In this document: in pieces, positions 17,581 to 26,792 of the stretch
Layout: each line of letters opens with the position of its first letter
Numbering within the stretch: position 1 is the stretch's first letter
Assembly: GCF_004962245.1 (NCBI RefSeq)
Contig: NZ_SUHQ01000001.1
Coordinates: forward strand, 254,549-318,548
Length of the DNA: 64,000 bases
From: Mesorhizobium sp.
Lineage (GTDB): Bacteria; Pseudomonadota; Alphaproteobacteria; Rhizobiales; Rhizobiaceae
Reading direction: 5' to 3'
Notes under the pieces: model-generated
Databases searched by the model: none
What the model was told of the DNA's origin: nothing
Seen by the model: only the letters and a program-made list of their open reading frames with translations
Made by a program: the position numbers and the translations under genes

Positions 17581-18948
17581 GTGAGCGAGCAAGGCGTCGA
17601 GCGACGGTTCGGTCGCCACCGCAAGATCATGCCTTTCGACCCGGACGAAGCGGGCTCCATCGATGCGTTGCGCCTGAAGTCGCGGCAGAAGGCCGCTGAA
17701 CTCAATCAGCATGTGCTTGGCTACGGCGCACTGGCGGAAGCCGAGTGGCAAGCCGCCGGCATCGCCGCGCCCGACCTGCCCGCCATGCGCCAATACCGGC
17801 TCGACCGCATCCGCGCCGAGCTGAAGCGCCGCGGCTATGCCGGAGCCCTGCTCTACGACCCTATCAACATCCGCTATGCGACCGACTCGACCAACATGCA
17901 GCTCTGGGTCGCGCACAATCCGACACGGCATTGCTTCGTTGCCACCGAAGGCCCGGTCGTGCTGTTCGACTATTTTTCCTGCGAGCACCTTTCCGATCAT
18001 TCCGGCGTCGTCGACGAGGTGCGACCGGCGGTGTCGTGGATGTATCTCTACAGCGGCGAGCTGACCGAACTGACGGTCCGCCGCTGGGCGGCCGGCATCG
18101 CCGATCTGGTGAAGGAACATGGCGGCGGCACCAGCCGTATTGCCGTCGACCACATCAATCCCGAGGGCGTCGAGGAACTCGCCCGCCTAGGCATTTCGAT
18201 CGGCAATGGCGAAGCGGTGATGGAGAACGCGCGGCTGATCAAATCGCCGGACGAGATCCTGGCCATGCGCCGCTCGATCGTCGCTTGCGAGGCGGCGATG
18301 CACGAGATGGAAGCCGCGCTCGTCCCGGGCATTTCCGAGAACGAATTGTGGGCCGAACTCCACCGCGGCAACATTGCGCGCGGCGGCGAATGGATCGAAA
18401 CCCGGCTCCTGTCGTCAGGGCCGCGCACCAATCCGTGGTTTCAGGAATGCTCGTCGCGAACGATCGAAGCCGGCGATCTTGTCGCCTTCGACACCGACCT
18501 GATCGGCCCCTACGGCTTCTGCGCCGACCTGTCGCGCACCTGGCTCTGCGGCGACGCCAAGCCGTCCAACGCGCAACGCGACCTGTTTCGCATCGCCGCC
18601 GACCAGATCGCCGGCAACACCGGCCTGATGCAGCCCGGCATATCGTTCCGCGACCTCGTCGAACGCTCGGCGGTGCCTCCTGAAGACTGTTTTCCGACGC
18701 GCTATGGCGTGCTTTATCACGGCGTCGGCCTGGCCGACGAATACCCGACGCTGCCGCATGCAAGCGACTGGACCGAGGACACGCCCGATGGCGTGCTTGT
18801 GTCAGGCATGGTGCTTTGCGTCGAGAGCTATATCGGCCGGCTTGGCGGCCATGAGGGTGTCAAGATCGAAGAGCAGGTCCTGATCACCGAAACCGGCAAC
18901 GAGCAGCTTTCGACCTATCCGCTCGACGAGCGGCTGCTCGGCGGCTGA
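17581..18948 (+). CDS. M24 family protein resembling DMSP lyase DddP
   Basis: A 455-residue pita-bread-fold protein starting at GTG. From memory of DddP, the metal ligands D295, D297, D307, H371, E406 and E421 and the catalytic Y366 and D377 correspond to D304, D306, D316, H380, E415, E430, Y375 and D386 here, all at a constant offset of nine. The motifs are FDTDLIGPYGFCADLSRTW, RYGVLYHGVGLADEYP, CVESYIG and VKIEEQ. EWQAAGIAAPDLPAMRQYR and NIRYATDSTNMQLW also match DddP. DddP cleaves dimethylsulfoniopropionate to dimethyl sulfide and acrylate. A Xaa-Pro peptidase or creatinase-like role is the alternative, and a DMSP-related onium compound may be the true substrate. Confidence 0.75.
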   Translation: MSEQGVERRFGRHRKIMPFDPDEAGSIDALRLKSRQKAAELNQHVLGYGALAEAEWQAAGIAAPDLPAMRQYRLDRIRAELKRRGYAGALLYDPINIRYATDSTNMQLWVAHNPTRHCFVATEGPVVLFDYFSCEHLSDHSGVVDEVRPAVSWMYLYSGELTELTVRRWAAGIADLVKEHGGGTSRIAVDHINPEGVEELARLGISIGNGEAVMENARLIKSPDEILAMRRSIVACEAAMHEMEAALVPGISENELWAELHRGNIARGGEWIETRLLSSGPRTNPWFQECSSRTIEAGDLVAFDTDLIGPYGFCADLSRTWLCGDAKPSNAQRDLFRIAADQIAGNTGLMQPGISFRDLVERSAVPPEDCFPTRYGVLYHGVGLADEYPTLPHASDWTEDTPDGVLVSGMVLCVESYIGRLGGHEGVKIEEQVLITETGNEQLSTYPLDERLLGG

Positions 18949-18954
18949 GCCTTC

Positions 18955-19755
18955 TCAGCCGGCCGCCGCGACGGCCTCACGCATCGCAGCGACGATCTTT
19001 TCCGGCGTCGTTCTGGAGGTGATGAACGGCAGGCCCTTGCGCCGCCTTGTCCAGCCGACGACTGCCAGCTTCTGTGCCGCAGGCTCGAAGCGCTGCGCTT
19101 GCGCCCAGCTCCGGCAGTCGATGGCCGCGACATCGGCCTTGCCCTCGGCAATGGCGACGATCGAGGCGCGGTGGCCGCCGCTTTCGCCGCACATCGAGAG
19201 CATGTCCAGGCTTTCGCCCAGCGCCTCCAGGTCACGTGTCAGCCCAATGATGCCCGACATCGAATCGACGTTGTTGAAGGTGAAGCGCTTGCCACGCAGG
19301 ATATCCAGCGGGATGAGAGAGCTGCCGTCATCAGGCGATCGAACCGCTGGCGCATCACCTACCCGCATCACGAGCGCGCTCGAATAGAGCTCGCCCTGCC
19401 CGCCCTCGAAGGCATCGTAATTCGGCTGGCCGATCACATGGACATGCGTCGACAGGCCGAGTTCCATCGGCCCCCAGCAGGTTTGCGCGAACAGCAGCGC
19501 CGGATGCAGCCAGAGCCCCTGAAAATCCAGTTCGTCCGGCGGCAATGTTGTCGGGTCGGGCGCGATCACCTTTCCAGCGGCATCGCGAACACCACCCGGC
19601 ACCGGCGGCAGGTCGCCATTGAGGCGCACGATGGTCTCCGGTGCGTCGATATCTCTTTGCCGAAAGGCGTCGCGCAGCCGCGCCCATTGGGCATCGACTT
19701 CGTCATGCATTTCGGGCCAGTCATACATCGGCAAGGCCGCAACGAATTCGCTCAT
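18955..19755 (-). CDS. PhnD/SsuA-like phosphate/phosphonate-binding family protein
   Basis: A 266-residue protein of the periplasmic-binding-protein type II fold. Landmarks are NVDSMSGIIGLTRDL, the loop SGGHRASIVAIAEGKADVAAID and CRSWAQAQR. It has no signal peptide, so it would be cytosolic, and there are no ABC permease or ATPase genes nearby. Members without a transporter are often annotated as phosphate/phosphite/phosphonate ABC substrate-binding proteins, but their ligands are unknown. It converges on the DddP-like gene with a 6-base gap. Confidence 0.75.
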   Translation of the reverse strand: MSEFVAALPMYDWPEMHDEVDAQWARLRDAFRQRDIDAPETIVRLNGDLPPVPGGVRDAAGKVIAPDPTTLPPDELDFQGLWLHPALLFAQTCWGPMELGLSTHVHVIGQPNYDAFEGGQGELYSSALVMRVGDAPAVRSPDDGSSLIPLDILRGKRFTFNNVDSMSGIIGLTRDLEALGESLDMLSMCGESGGHRASIVAIAEGKADVAAIDCRSWAQAQRFEPAAQKLAVVGWTRRRKGLPFITSRTTPEKIVAAMREAVAAAG

Positions 19756-19843
19756 GCCGGTATTTGACCGTTATGCCTGGAGATTGACAAGATCATGAAC
19801 GCGGGGCGCGCCTGGGCCGCGCCGCTTTGCTCCGTTGCAGAAT

Positions 19844-20854
19844 TCATTCTTTCGGCGGCTCGGCGGGCACCGGCGCGCTGCCAAGCCCATTGAGGCTGCG
19901 CGCCCTGACGCGCGGCTTGAACGCGCGGCCCGGTTCCGGCGTGCGCCGCAGCACCGGGTGGACGACAGGCTCCTTTGCCTTGAAGGCAAATACCCTAAGC
20001 AGCGCAAAATAATTCGGAAAGGCGTAGCCATTGTTCATCCGCAGCCATTCGTCACGGCGCTCGGCAAACAGCTTCGGCAGCCGATACCAGGCCACGGTCG
20101 GGCTCTTGTGATGGACGAGGTGCAGGTTGTTGTTGAGAAACAGCAAGGACAGCGGCGAACGCTCGACGATCACCGTGCGGCCTTCCGGATGCTCCGACCA
20201 CTGGTGCTCGGCGAAGGTACGGATCGAGATCAGTGACTGGCCGAGCCACACCGGCACCAGGACGTAGAGCCACAGCGGGATGCCGAAGCCGAACTGCACG
20301 ACAGGCAACACCACGGCGAGGCCGATCGCGTGCAGCAACCATGCCTCGCGGATCACCCTGTCGCTGGCGAGCATCTGCTTGGCATCGTCGATGAAGAAGC
20401 CGATGCACGACAGCCACGGGCCAAGCACGAGGCGGCCGATCATGGTGTTGTTTATTTTCAGCAGGAACTTCATCGCCGGCGGCAATTCGTCATGGTGCCA
20501 CAGCGCCTTGTAGTAGCTTTCGGGATCGTCAAGCGGATCGGTCAACCGTTCGTCGGCATGATGGCGCAGATGAATGGTCTTGAAACGGCGGAACGGCCAG
20601 ACGACGCCGATCGGCAGGAAGACGAACGCTTCGTTGACCTGCGCATTGCGGGTCGGATGGCCATGCAGGATTTCATGGGCCAGCGAGGATTGCAGCGCGA
20701 CCATCAAGGCCAGAACGACCAGCGCCAGCAGCGGGTAGGACGGCCAGAGGAGCAAGCCGGCGGCGAGCCAGGTGCCGTAACAGAAAAATGCGAGAAACAC
20801 GGTCGGCCATTCGATGGCCGGTGTATTGCGTCGTCTGTTGCCCTTGCTCGTCAT
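19844..20854 (-). CDS. Membrane fatty acid desaturase family protein
   Basis: A 336-residue integral membrane di-iron protein. Its histidine boxes are HEILHGHP, HLRHH and HLVHHK, and hydrophobic pairs flank them. Such enzymes desaturate or hydroxylate acyl chains or related substrates at the membrane face. The ATG at 20854 gives MTSKGNRRR; the frame continues upstream without support. The basic, proline-rich C-terminal tail from about residue 300 is unusual. It is divergent from the XRE regulator, with about 230 bases between the starts. The substrate cannot be assigned. Confidence 0.82.
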   Translation of the reverse strand: MTSKGNRRRNTPAIEWPTVFLAFFCYGTWLAAGLLLWPSYPLLALVVLALMVALQSSLAHEILHGHPTRNAQVNEAFVFLPIGVVWPFRRFKTIHLRHHADERLTDPLDDPESYYKALWHHDELPPAMKFLLKINNTMIGRLVLGPWLSCIGFFIDDAKQMLASDRVIREAWLLHAIGLAVVLPVVQFGFGIPLWLYVLVPVWLGQSLISIRTFAEHQWSEHPEGRTVIVERSPLSLLFLNNNLHLVHHKSPTVAWYRLPKLFAERRDEWLRMNNGYAFPNYFALLRVFAFKAKEPVVHPVLRRTPEPGRAFKPRVRARSLNGLGSAPVPAEPPKE

Positions 20855-20980
20855 GCTTTGGATGCTGCCTGCCAGTCGCCGGAACCACTTTGATTCCTGA
20901 CAGCATTGTGTCAGGAGCACTGAGTTGCTGCAACGAGACAAAGCGCACTAGATGTTGCGATTGCGCATTTTCAGCCGCAT

Positions 20981-21003
20981 ATGTTATATATTGTAAACAA
21001 CAT
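20981..21003. promoter_or_regulatory. Inverted repeat upstream of the XRE regulator
   Basis: ATGTT (20981-20985) and AACAT (20999-21003) flank an AT-rich centre containing TTGTAAACAA. It lies about 80 bases before the regulator start, between the two divergent genes, and is a candidate autoregulatory operator. Confidence 0.35.
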
Positions 21004-21081
21004 CGAGGATTCATTTACGCTTGGGATACCGCTTTGGCGGCTTCGGCGAATTTTTTTCCTCCCAGCGGCCGGAATGACGAT

Positions 21082-21924
21082 ATGGACAAACGCGATCTGT
21101 CGGCAGTCTTTCGGGAACGCCTGAAAATGCTCCTGACACGATCCGACTTGAACCAGTCAGCCTTCGCGGCTGCGGTAGGCATCGACCGTTCCGCGCTTTC
21201 GCAGCTTCTGTCCGGCGCCTCCACGCGCCTTCCCCGCGCCGAAACGCTGCTCAACATCGCTGCCGAATTCAAGGTGTCGCTCGACTGGCTGCTCGGCCTC
21301 AGCCAGGACGAAGGCGTCACCGGTGAAATCCGCGAAAGCCTGGAGATCGAGGAGGCGCCCGACGGTTTCGACCGCACCCTGCTGGCCAGATGGCATGCCG
21401 AGGCCGCGGGCACGAAAATCCGTTACGTGCCGGCCGGCATTCCTGACCTTCTGCGCACCGAGGCGCTTGTCGACTATGAAGCCGGCATCGCCAACAAGAG
21501 CCGCGAAGCGCAGGCCGGGGAGACGCAGTACCGCATCGACTACAACCGGCGGCCGGAAACCGACATGGAGGTCTGCATGCCACGCCACACGCTGGAGATC
21601 TTTGCGCGCGGGCTAGGCGTATGGGATCGTTTTCCGGAGGCCGACCGCCACCAGCAGCTTCTCCACATGGCGACGCTGCTCGACGACCTCTATCCCACCT
21701 TCCGCCTGTTTCTCTATGACGGGCGGATGCGCTATTCGATCCCCTACACCATCTTCGGGCCCTATCGCGCCGCCATCTATGTCGGCGACATGTATCTGGT
21801 GCTGAACGCGACCCAACCGGTCCGCACGCTGACCAGCCATTTCGACAATCTGATCCGCGCCGCCGACGTCAACGCGCATGAGGCCGCCAGTTTCACGCAA
21901 AGGCTTGCGGAAATGCGATTTTGA
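21082..21924 (+). CDS. XRE-family transcriptional regulator
   Basis: A 280-residue cytosolic regulator. An N-terminal helix-turn-helix of the Cro/C1 type spans about residues 10-70 (NQSAFAAAVGIDRSALSQLL), followed by a roughly 200-residue C-terminal domain of unknown ligand specificity. The ATG at 21082 follows a GGA. It lies 90 bases upstream of bmt on the same strand and divergent from the desaturase, so it may control either. An imperfect inverted repeat, ATGTT..AACAT at 20981-21003, sits in its own leader and could be its operator. Confidence 0.8.
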   Translation: MDKRDLSAVFRERLKMLLTRSDLNQSAFAAAVGIDRSALSQLLSGASTRLPRAETLLNIAAEFKVSLDWLLGLSQDEGVTGEIRESLEIEEAPDGFDRTLLARWHAEAAGTKIRYVPAGIPDLLRTEALVDYEAGIANKSREAQAGETQYRIDYNRRPETDMEVCMPRHTLEIFARGLGVWDRFPEADRHQQLLHMATLLDDLYPTFRLFLYDGRMRYSIPYTIFGPYRAAIYVGDMYLVLNATQPVRTLTSHFDNLIRAADVNAHEAASFTQRLAEMRF

Positions 21925-21954
21925 CGGCTTGTTATACATGCTGACGTTGACGCC

Positions 21955-21974
21955 ATATAAAGAGTTCTTTATAT
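21955..21974. promoter_or_regulatory. Palindromic operator upstream of bmt
   Basis: ATATAAAGA and TCTTTATAT form perfect 9-base arms around a 2-base centre, 40 bases before the bmt start. The same arms, one base longer, occur at 35807-35828 before the pterin-binding methyltransferase gene. The form resembles ArsR-type operators such as those I recall for the SAH-responsive SahR of Alphaproteobacteria, but this was not checked. Confidence 0.7.
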
Positions 21975-22014
21975 CCTTATCTCAGAATAGAATTCCCGGA
22001 AGGCGTATTTCACC

Positions 22015-23031
22015 ATGACCAATCCGATCGACGCGCTGCTTGCCGAAAAGGGCGTCCTGCTCGCCGATGGCGCCACCGGCACTAACCTGTTCGCCATGGG
22101 GCTGGAGGCCGGCGAGGCGCCCGAGCTCCTGAACGAGACAGCACCCGATACCATCACCAGCCTGCACCAGAACTTCGTCGATGCCGGCGCCGACATCATC
22201 CTGACCAACTCCTTCGGCGGCACCCGCCACCGGCTGAAGCTGCACCATGCCCAGGATCGCGTGCATACGCTGAACAAGCGCGCCGCCGAGATTGCCCGTG
22301 CTGTCGCCGATAGAGCCGGCCGCAAGGTCATCGTGGCGGGCTCGGTCGGCCCGACCGGCGAGTTGCTGGTGCCGCTCGGCGCCATGACCTATGACGAGGC
22401 GGTTGAGGCCTTTGCCGAACAGATCGAGGGCCTGAAGGCCGGCGGCGCCGAAGTCGCCTGGATCGAGACCATGTCGGCGCCGGACGAAATCCGTGCCGCC
22501 GCCGAAGCCGCGATCCGCGTCGGCCTGCCCTATACCTATACCGGTTCCTTCGACACCGCCGGCCGCACCATGATGGGGCTGTTGCCGAAGGACATTCACG
22601 GCGTTGCCGATGGACTGTCGCAGGCTCCGCTCGGTGTCGGCGCCAATTGCGGTGTCGGCGCCTCCGACATCCTCGCCTCACTGCTCGACATGAGCGAGGC
22701 GAAGCCAGAGGCGACGGTGATCGTCAAGGGCAATTGCGGCATTCCGGAATTCCGCGGCGCCGAGATCCATTATTCCGGCACGCCCGAACTGATGGCCGAT
22801 TATGTCAGGCTGGCCGTCGACGCCGGCGCAAAGATCGTCGGTGGCTGCTGCGGCACCTCGTTCGCCCACCTGGCCGCCATGCGCAAGGCGCTCGACGCGC
22901 ATACCAGATCGGATCGCCCGACTATCGAGAAAATCGTCGAGCGCATCGGCCCGATGCGCAACAAGCAGGCGACAGTCAATACAGCCGAGACCAGCGAGGC
23001 CCGCCGCGAGCGCCGGCGCAGCCGCGCCTGA
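22015..23031 (+). CDS. bmt: Betaine-homocysteine S-methyltransferase
   Basis: A 338-residue zinc enzyme that moves a methyl group from glycine betaine to homocysteine, giving methionine and dimethylglycine. The N terminus LLADGATGTNLFAMGLEAGE is typical of homocysteine methyltransferases. The three zinc-ligand cysteines are C212 in GANCG and C278 and C279 in VGGCCGTSF. The closest match I recall is rhizobial Bmt. The C terminus EARRERRRSRA is very basic. A palindromic operator lies 40 bases upstream. Its product dimethylglycine is the expected substrate of the FAD/GcvT enzymes in this window. Confidence 0.88.
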   Translation: MTNPIDALLAEKGVLLADGATGTNLFAMGLEAGEAPELLNETAPDTITSLHQNFVDAGADIILTNSFGGTRHRLKLHHAQDRVHTLNKRAAEIARAVADRAGRKVIVAGSVGPTGELLVPLGAMTYDEAVEAFAEQIEGLKAGGAEVAWIETMSAPDEIRAAAEAAIRVGLPYTYTGSFDTAGRTMMGLLPKDIHGVADGLSQAPLGVGANCGVGASDILASLLDMSEAKPEATVIVKGNCGIPEFRGAEIHYSGTPELMADYVRLAVDAGAKIVGGCCGTSFAHLAAMRKALDAHTRSDRPTIEKIVERIGPMRNKQATVNTAETSEARRERRRSRA

Positions 23032-23100
23032 CGCTTTTCGGCCACTGGGCATTTTCGCAGCCGGCGCGGCGTCACGATCGATGCCGGAACGAAAATTTTG

Positions 23101-23133
23101 AAAAAAGGCCGGCAAGGTTTCCCTTGCCGGCCT
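23101..23133 (-). terminator. Terminator of the VWA-sigma operon
   Basis: AGGCCGGCAAGG (23106-23117) pairs perfectly with CCTTGCCGGCCT (23122-23133). The A run at 23101-23106 becomes a T run on the minus strand, so it is oriented to stop the VWA transcript ending at 23204. It may also stop bmt from the other side, although no T run follows there. Confidence 0.8.
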
Positions 23134-23203
23134 GCCTCACCCGCCCGTGGGTCGGTTTCCCCTATCGGAACGATCCGATCTGAAAGAAACCGGCCGTTCG
23201 CCA

Positions 23204-25309
23204 CTACCGATTGCCACCAAGCGCCGAGGCAAGGCGCACAAGCGAGAGGAACTCGGACCGATACCCGAACGGGTCGGCTCCCCGGGCGGCAGTGGCAATC
23301 TCCATGATCTTGTCGTAGCCAAACTTCGCGGTCGCATCCTCGTCGCGCAGTTTCTGGCCGAAGGCCGCGACGGCGACGGAGAAACGCTGGTCGGTGCTGG
23401 CCTGATCGAAACTCGACACCTCGTTGGCGGATGTCACCGGCGTGGTGATCAGCTTCGAGGCATCCTCATTCGGCAGCTTGTAGCGGATTTTCACGAAGGC
23501 ATATTCGTCGGCGTTGGCGACGCCGCCATTGTTCACCGACGCCTGGCCGTAGCGCAGCGGGTCGATCTGCTCGCCGCCGCTACCCTTCGGCGTGATCTCG
23601 TAGATCGCGGTGACCGAATGGCCGGAGCCGATCTCGCCGGCATCGACGCGGTCGTTGTTGAAATCCTCGCGGTTCAAGGCACGGGTCTCGTAGCCGACCA
23701 GCCGGTATTCCGAAACCTTGTTCGGGTTGAACTCGACCTGGATCTTCACGTCCTTGGCGATGGTGAACAGCGTCGAGGACGCATCCTCGACCAGCACCTT
23801 CTCCGCCTCGGCCAAAGTGTCGATATAGGCGGCGGTGCCGTTGCCGTTCTGGGCAATGGTCTGCATCATCTGGTCGTTCAGATTGCCGCGGCCGAAGCCG
23901 AACACCGACAGGAACACCCCGCTCTTGCGCTCCTTTTCGATCAACCGCTTCAGATCGTCATCGTCGGTCTGGCCGACATTGAAGTCGCCGTCCGTGGCGA
24001 GCATCACCCTGTTGATCCCGTCGTTGACGAAGGATTTCTGCGCCAGCCTGTAGGCTTCCTTGATCCCCGCCTCGCCGGCCGTGCTGCCGCCAGGCGTCAA
24101 CGTGTCGATGGCATTGAGGATCTTGTCCTTCTCCGAAACCCTGGTGGGCTCGAGGACAGTGCCGGCGTCACCTGCATAAGTGACGATCGAGACCGTATCG
24201 TCCGGCTTCAGTCTGCTGACCAGTAGCCGGAAGGCGGATTGCAAGAGAGGCAGCTTGTCCTGCTCGTTCATCGAGCCCGACACGTCGATCAGGAACACCA
24301 GATTGGCCTTGGGCTGCTCGGCCGGCTTGACGTCAAAGCCCTTGATGGCGACATGCATCAGCCTGGTATGCTCGTTCCACGGCGTCGGCATGACGCTGAC
24401 GGTCGAATTGAACGGCGTCGAGGCAGAGTCCGGTCCCTTCCAGTCATAGGGGAAGTAGTTGATCATCTCCTCGACGCGGACCGTGTCGGCCTGCGGCACA
24501 ATACCTTCCTTCAGCGAACGCCGCACGAAGGAATAGGAGGCCGTGTCGACGTCGATCGAGAAGGTCGAGACCGGGTCTTCGAGTGCAGCACGCACCGGAT
24601 TGGTCTTGAAACCCTCCACGCGGTCGCGGTTTTGCTCCTGCGGCAGCATCTGGTCGGCCGGCATAGCCGGCCGCTGCATCATCAATTTGGACTCGGCTGT
24701 TGTGCCGCGCCGGGCGCTTGCACCTCCGTCCTGTGCGAACTCACCGCTCGGCGCGGGCTGAGGCGCATTGCGGGTCAGCGCATCCTGGTTTGCCAGGCCG
24801 CCAACGGCGGCCGATTCGGACCTCGGCGGCGATGCCGGCGCGACAAGCGCCTCGGCCGCGACGCGGCTTTCGCTGTCGGCGTCGGCTTTCTTCTGCTTGT
24901 CGGCCTCGGCTACGGAAAGCGGCCTTCCCGTTGCCGGCCGTTCAGCCGCTGGTTTGTCGGCCAGCGTTTCGGTTATCTTCTCGTCTCCACCGGAATGAAA
25001 TGACTGCTCCTGCAGCATATAGATGGCGGCGTATCCGGCGATCGGCAGGGCGATGAGCCCGGCAATGGCCGGCGTGGCGAAGAGTTTCTTTTGCATGATT
25101 TCGCTCCAGAGCTTTTGTGCTCGCTCTGTGAGACGAAGCCCGTTCGTCGATCCTTGGGCGGCAGGTGAAGTTTTTTCGCCCATATCGTAGGCACGCGTGG
25201 CGGCCTCGTAGGCACGCAGGGCAGCCTCGAAGGCACGCGCCTTCGCGTCGGTACCCGGCGCTGGTGCTGCGATGTCGCGCAGCCTGTTGAGTTCGTTGTC
25301 GTCGACCAT
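23204..25309 (-). CDS. VWA-domain membrane protein (YfbK-like)
   Basis: A 701-residue protein with one transmembrane helix near residues 78-98 (ATPAIAGLIALPIAGYAAIY), a long low-complexity linker, and a C-terminal von Willebrand factor A domain with MIDAS motif DVSGSMN. The region EDPVSTFSIDVDTASYS before it and the DUF3520-like tail are typical of YfbK-type proteins. The ATG at 25309 follows GGGGAAG; a GTG at 25315 overlaps the sigma-factor stop. It is encoded directly after an ECF sigma factor, and its cytosolic N terminus makes an anti-sigma or stress-sensing role plausible, though no anti-sigma motif is visible. Confidence 0.85.
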   Translation of the reverse strand: MVDDNELNRLRDIAAPAPGTDAKARAFEAALRAYEAATRAYDMGEKTSPAAQGSTNGLRLTERAQKLWSEIMQKKLFATPAIAGLIALPIAGYAAIYMLQEQSFHSGGDEKITETLADKPAAERPATGRPLSVAEADKQKKADADSESRVAAEALVAPASPPRSESAAVGGLANQDALTRNAPQPAPSGEFAQDGGASARRGTTAESKLMMQRPAMPADQMLPQEQNRDRVEGFKTNPVRAALEDPVSTFSIDVDTASYSFVRRSLKEGIVPQADTVRVEEMINYFPYDWKGPDSASTPFNSTVSVMPTPWNEHTRLMHVAIKGFDVKPAEQPKANLVFLIDVSGSMNEQDKLPLLQSAFRLLVSRLKPDDTVSIVTYAGDAGTVLEPTRVSEKDKILNAIDTLTPGGSTAGEAGIKEAYRLAQKSFVNDGINRVMLATDGDFNVGQTDDDDLKRLIEKERKSGVFLSVFGFGRGNLNDQMMQTIAQNGNGTAAYIDTLAEAEKVLVEDASSTLFTIAKDVKIQVEFNPNKVSEYRLVGYETRALNREDFNNDRVDAGEIGSGHSVTAIYEITPKGSGGEQIDPLRYGQASVNNGGVANADEYAFVKIRYKLPNEDASKLITTPVTSANEVSSFDQASTDQRFSVAVAAFGQKLRDEDATAKFGYDKIMEIATAARGADPFGYRSEFLSLVRLASALGGNR

Positions 25310-25311
25310 GA

Positions 25312-25872
25312 TCACACTTCCCCGGCTGAACGCATGAGCGTCTTCAACCGTTTCTTCGCTTCATGGATGTGCCAGGAAACCGTCGTCTCCGAGATCGCCA
25401 TCGCCTCGGCAGCGGCAGCGTGGTTCAGCCCTTCGCCATAGACGAGCAGCACCGCGTCGCGCTGCTTGTCCGGCAGCATCCGCACCGCCGCCCAAAGCGC
25501 CTCGACCGGATCCTCAGGCTCGGCCAGGGCCTCTCCCGAGATCAGTGCGTAAGCGCCGTAGGCTTCGGTCTTGAACGTCTCGCGGACGGTCTTGCGCATC
25601 GTGTCGCGCGCCGCGTTCAGCGTCATGGTGTAGAGCCAGGTCGTGAAGGCGCCGCTGCCATGATAGTCGCGGATCGCCCGGCCGAGCCGGACGCAGACTT
25701 CCTGGGCGATGTCCTCGGCGTCGGCCTTTTTCCCGCACCAGCGATAGGCGGCGCGATAGACGAAATCATAGTGCCTTTCGAGCAACTTGCCGAAAGCCCT
25801 TCTGTCTCCGCCCTTCGCTCGCCCGATCAACTCGGCGTCGGAGGCTTCGCTTTCGTCCAGCATCATCGCCAT
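25312..25872 (-). CDS. ECF RNA polymerase sigma factor
   Basis: A 186-residue sigma-70 family protein of the extracytoplasmic-function type. Region 2 includes YDFVYRAAYRWCGKKADAEDIAQEV and TTWLYTMTLNAARD. Region 4 includes LPDKQRDAVLLVYGEGLNHA and the helix-turn-helix AMAISETTVSWHIHEAKKRL. It is translationally coupled to the VWA gene, whose start lies 2-3 bases from its stop. The pair probably forms a signalling unit. Confidence 0.88.
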   Translation of the reverse strand: MAMMLDESEASDAELIGRAKGGDRRAFGKLLERHYDFVYRAAYRWCGKKADAEDIAQEVCVRLGRAIRDYHGSGAFTTWLYTMTLNAARDTMRKTVRETFKTEAYGAYALISGEALAEPEDPVEALWAAVRMLPDKQRDAVLLVYGEGLNHAAAAEAMAISETTVSWHIHEAKKRLKTLMRSAGEV

Positions 25873-25958
25873 TTGCCTGTTGGACGAAGGCTAATGGCGA
25901 TTCCTTGGGTGATGGAAAGAAATTTTTGTGAGGCGGTCAGTGAGGGACCACCGGCGCC

Positions 25959-26690
25959 CTACCCCAGCGTCTCTGCGAACAGCGTTGTCAGCCGCTTCCA
26001 ATGACGCTCGGCGCCGGTCGCATTGAAGACGCTGTGGTCTGGCACGCACCAGCCATGCGCCATGTCGGCATAATTCTCGATGACATGGTCGACCTCAGCC
26101 GCGCGCAGCGCTTCGGCCAGCCGTGCCGCCTGTTCAGGCGGGAAACTTCTGTCCACGCCCGCAGTACCGACATAGACCCGCGCCTTGATCGACGCAGCCT
26201 TCCTGTGCGGGCTGTCGGCGACATCGCTCGCCAGATTGCCGCCATGGAAGCTGGCGGCGGCAACGATGCGATCGGGATAGGTCGCGGCGGCATTCAGTGC
26301 CCGCGCTCCACCCATGCAATAGCCGATTGTGCCCACCGGTCCGGTCAGGCCTTCGGCATCGAGCGCATCGAGGAAAGCGCCGCTGTCGCGGATGGTCATG
26401 TCCTGTGTCGTGCTGCTGAGGAGACCTGTAATGACAGCTTTGTGCTTCTCGTCGCTGAACGCGGTCTTGGCCTCGAAAGGGCCGTAGGGCGCGTTGCGGT
26501 AGAAAAGGTCCGGGACCAACACCGTATAATTGTCGGCTGCAAGCCTTTCCGCCATTTGGTCGAGCGCCAGCCGCGGTCCAAAAGCGTCCATGTAGAGGAT
26601 GATAGCGGCCTTGGCCGGGGCTGCCGAGCGGAACAGACCGGCTTTTGCCACGCCGTCACCGGTTTTGATTTGAATAGCTTGCTTCGCCAT
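25959..26690 (-). CDS. Dienelactone hydrolase family protein
   Basis: A 243-residue alpha/beta hydrolase. The nucleophile is Cys125 in GYCMGGAR, as in dienelactone hydrolases, and His is in MAHGW near the C terminus. A GGAG site supports the ATG at 26690. Length and motifs fit the DLH family, which opens lactones or acts as a general carboxyl esterase. No aromatic catabolism genes are nearby, so the native substrate is unknown. Confidence 0.85.
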   Translation of the reverse strand: MAKQAIQIKTGDGVAKAGLFRSAAPAKAAIILYMDAFGPRLALDQMAERLAADNYTVLVPDLFYRNAPYGPFEAKTAFSDEKHKAVITGLLSSTTQDMTIRDSGAFLDALDAEGLTGPVGTIGYCMGGARALNAAATYPDRIVAAASFHGGNLASDVADSPHRKAASIKARVYVGTAGVDRSFPPEQAARLAEALRAAEVDHVIENYADMAHGWCVPDHSVFNATGAERHWKRLTTLFAETLG

Positions 26691-26792
26691 CACCGCTCCA
26701 TTGACTGTCGTGCGATACATATCCGCGCAAGCCGTCGGGGCAAGTCGCAATGAAGTAGCCTCATTCAAGATTTCGTGCGGCATTTGGCGACG

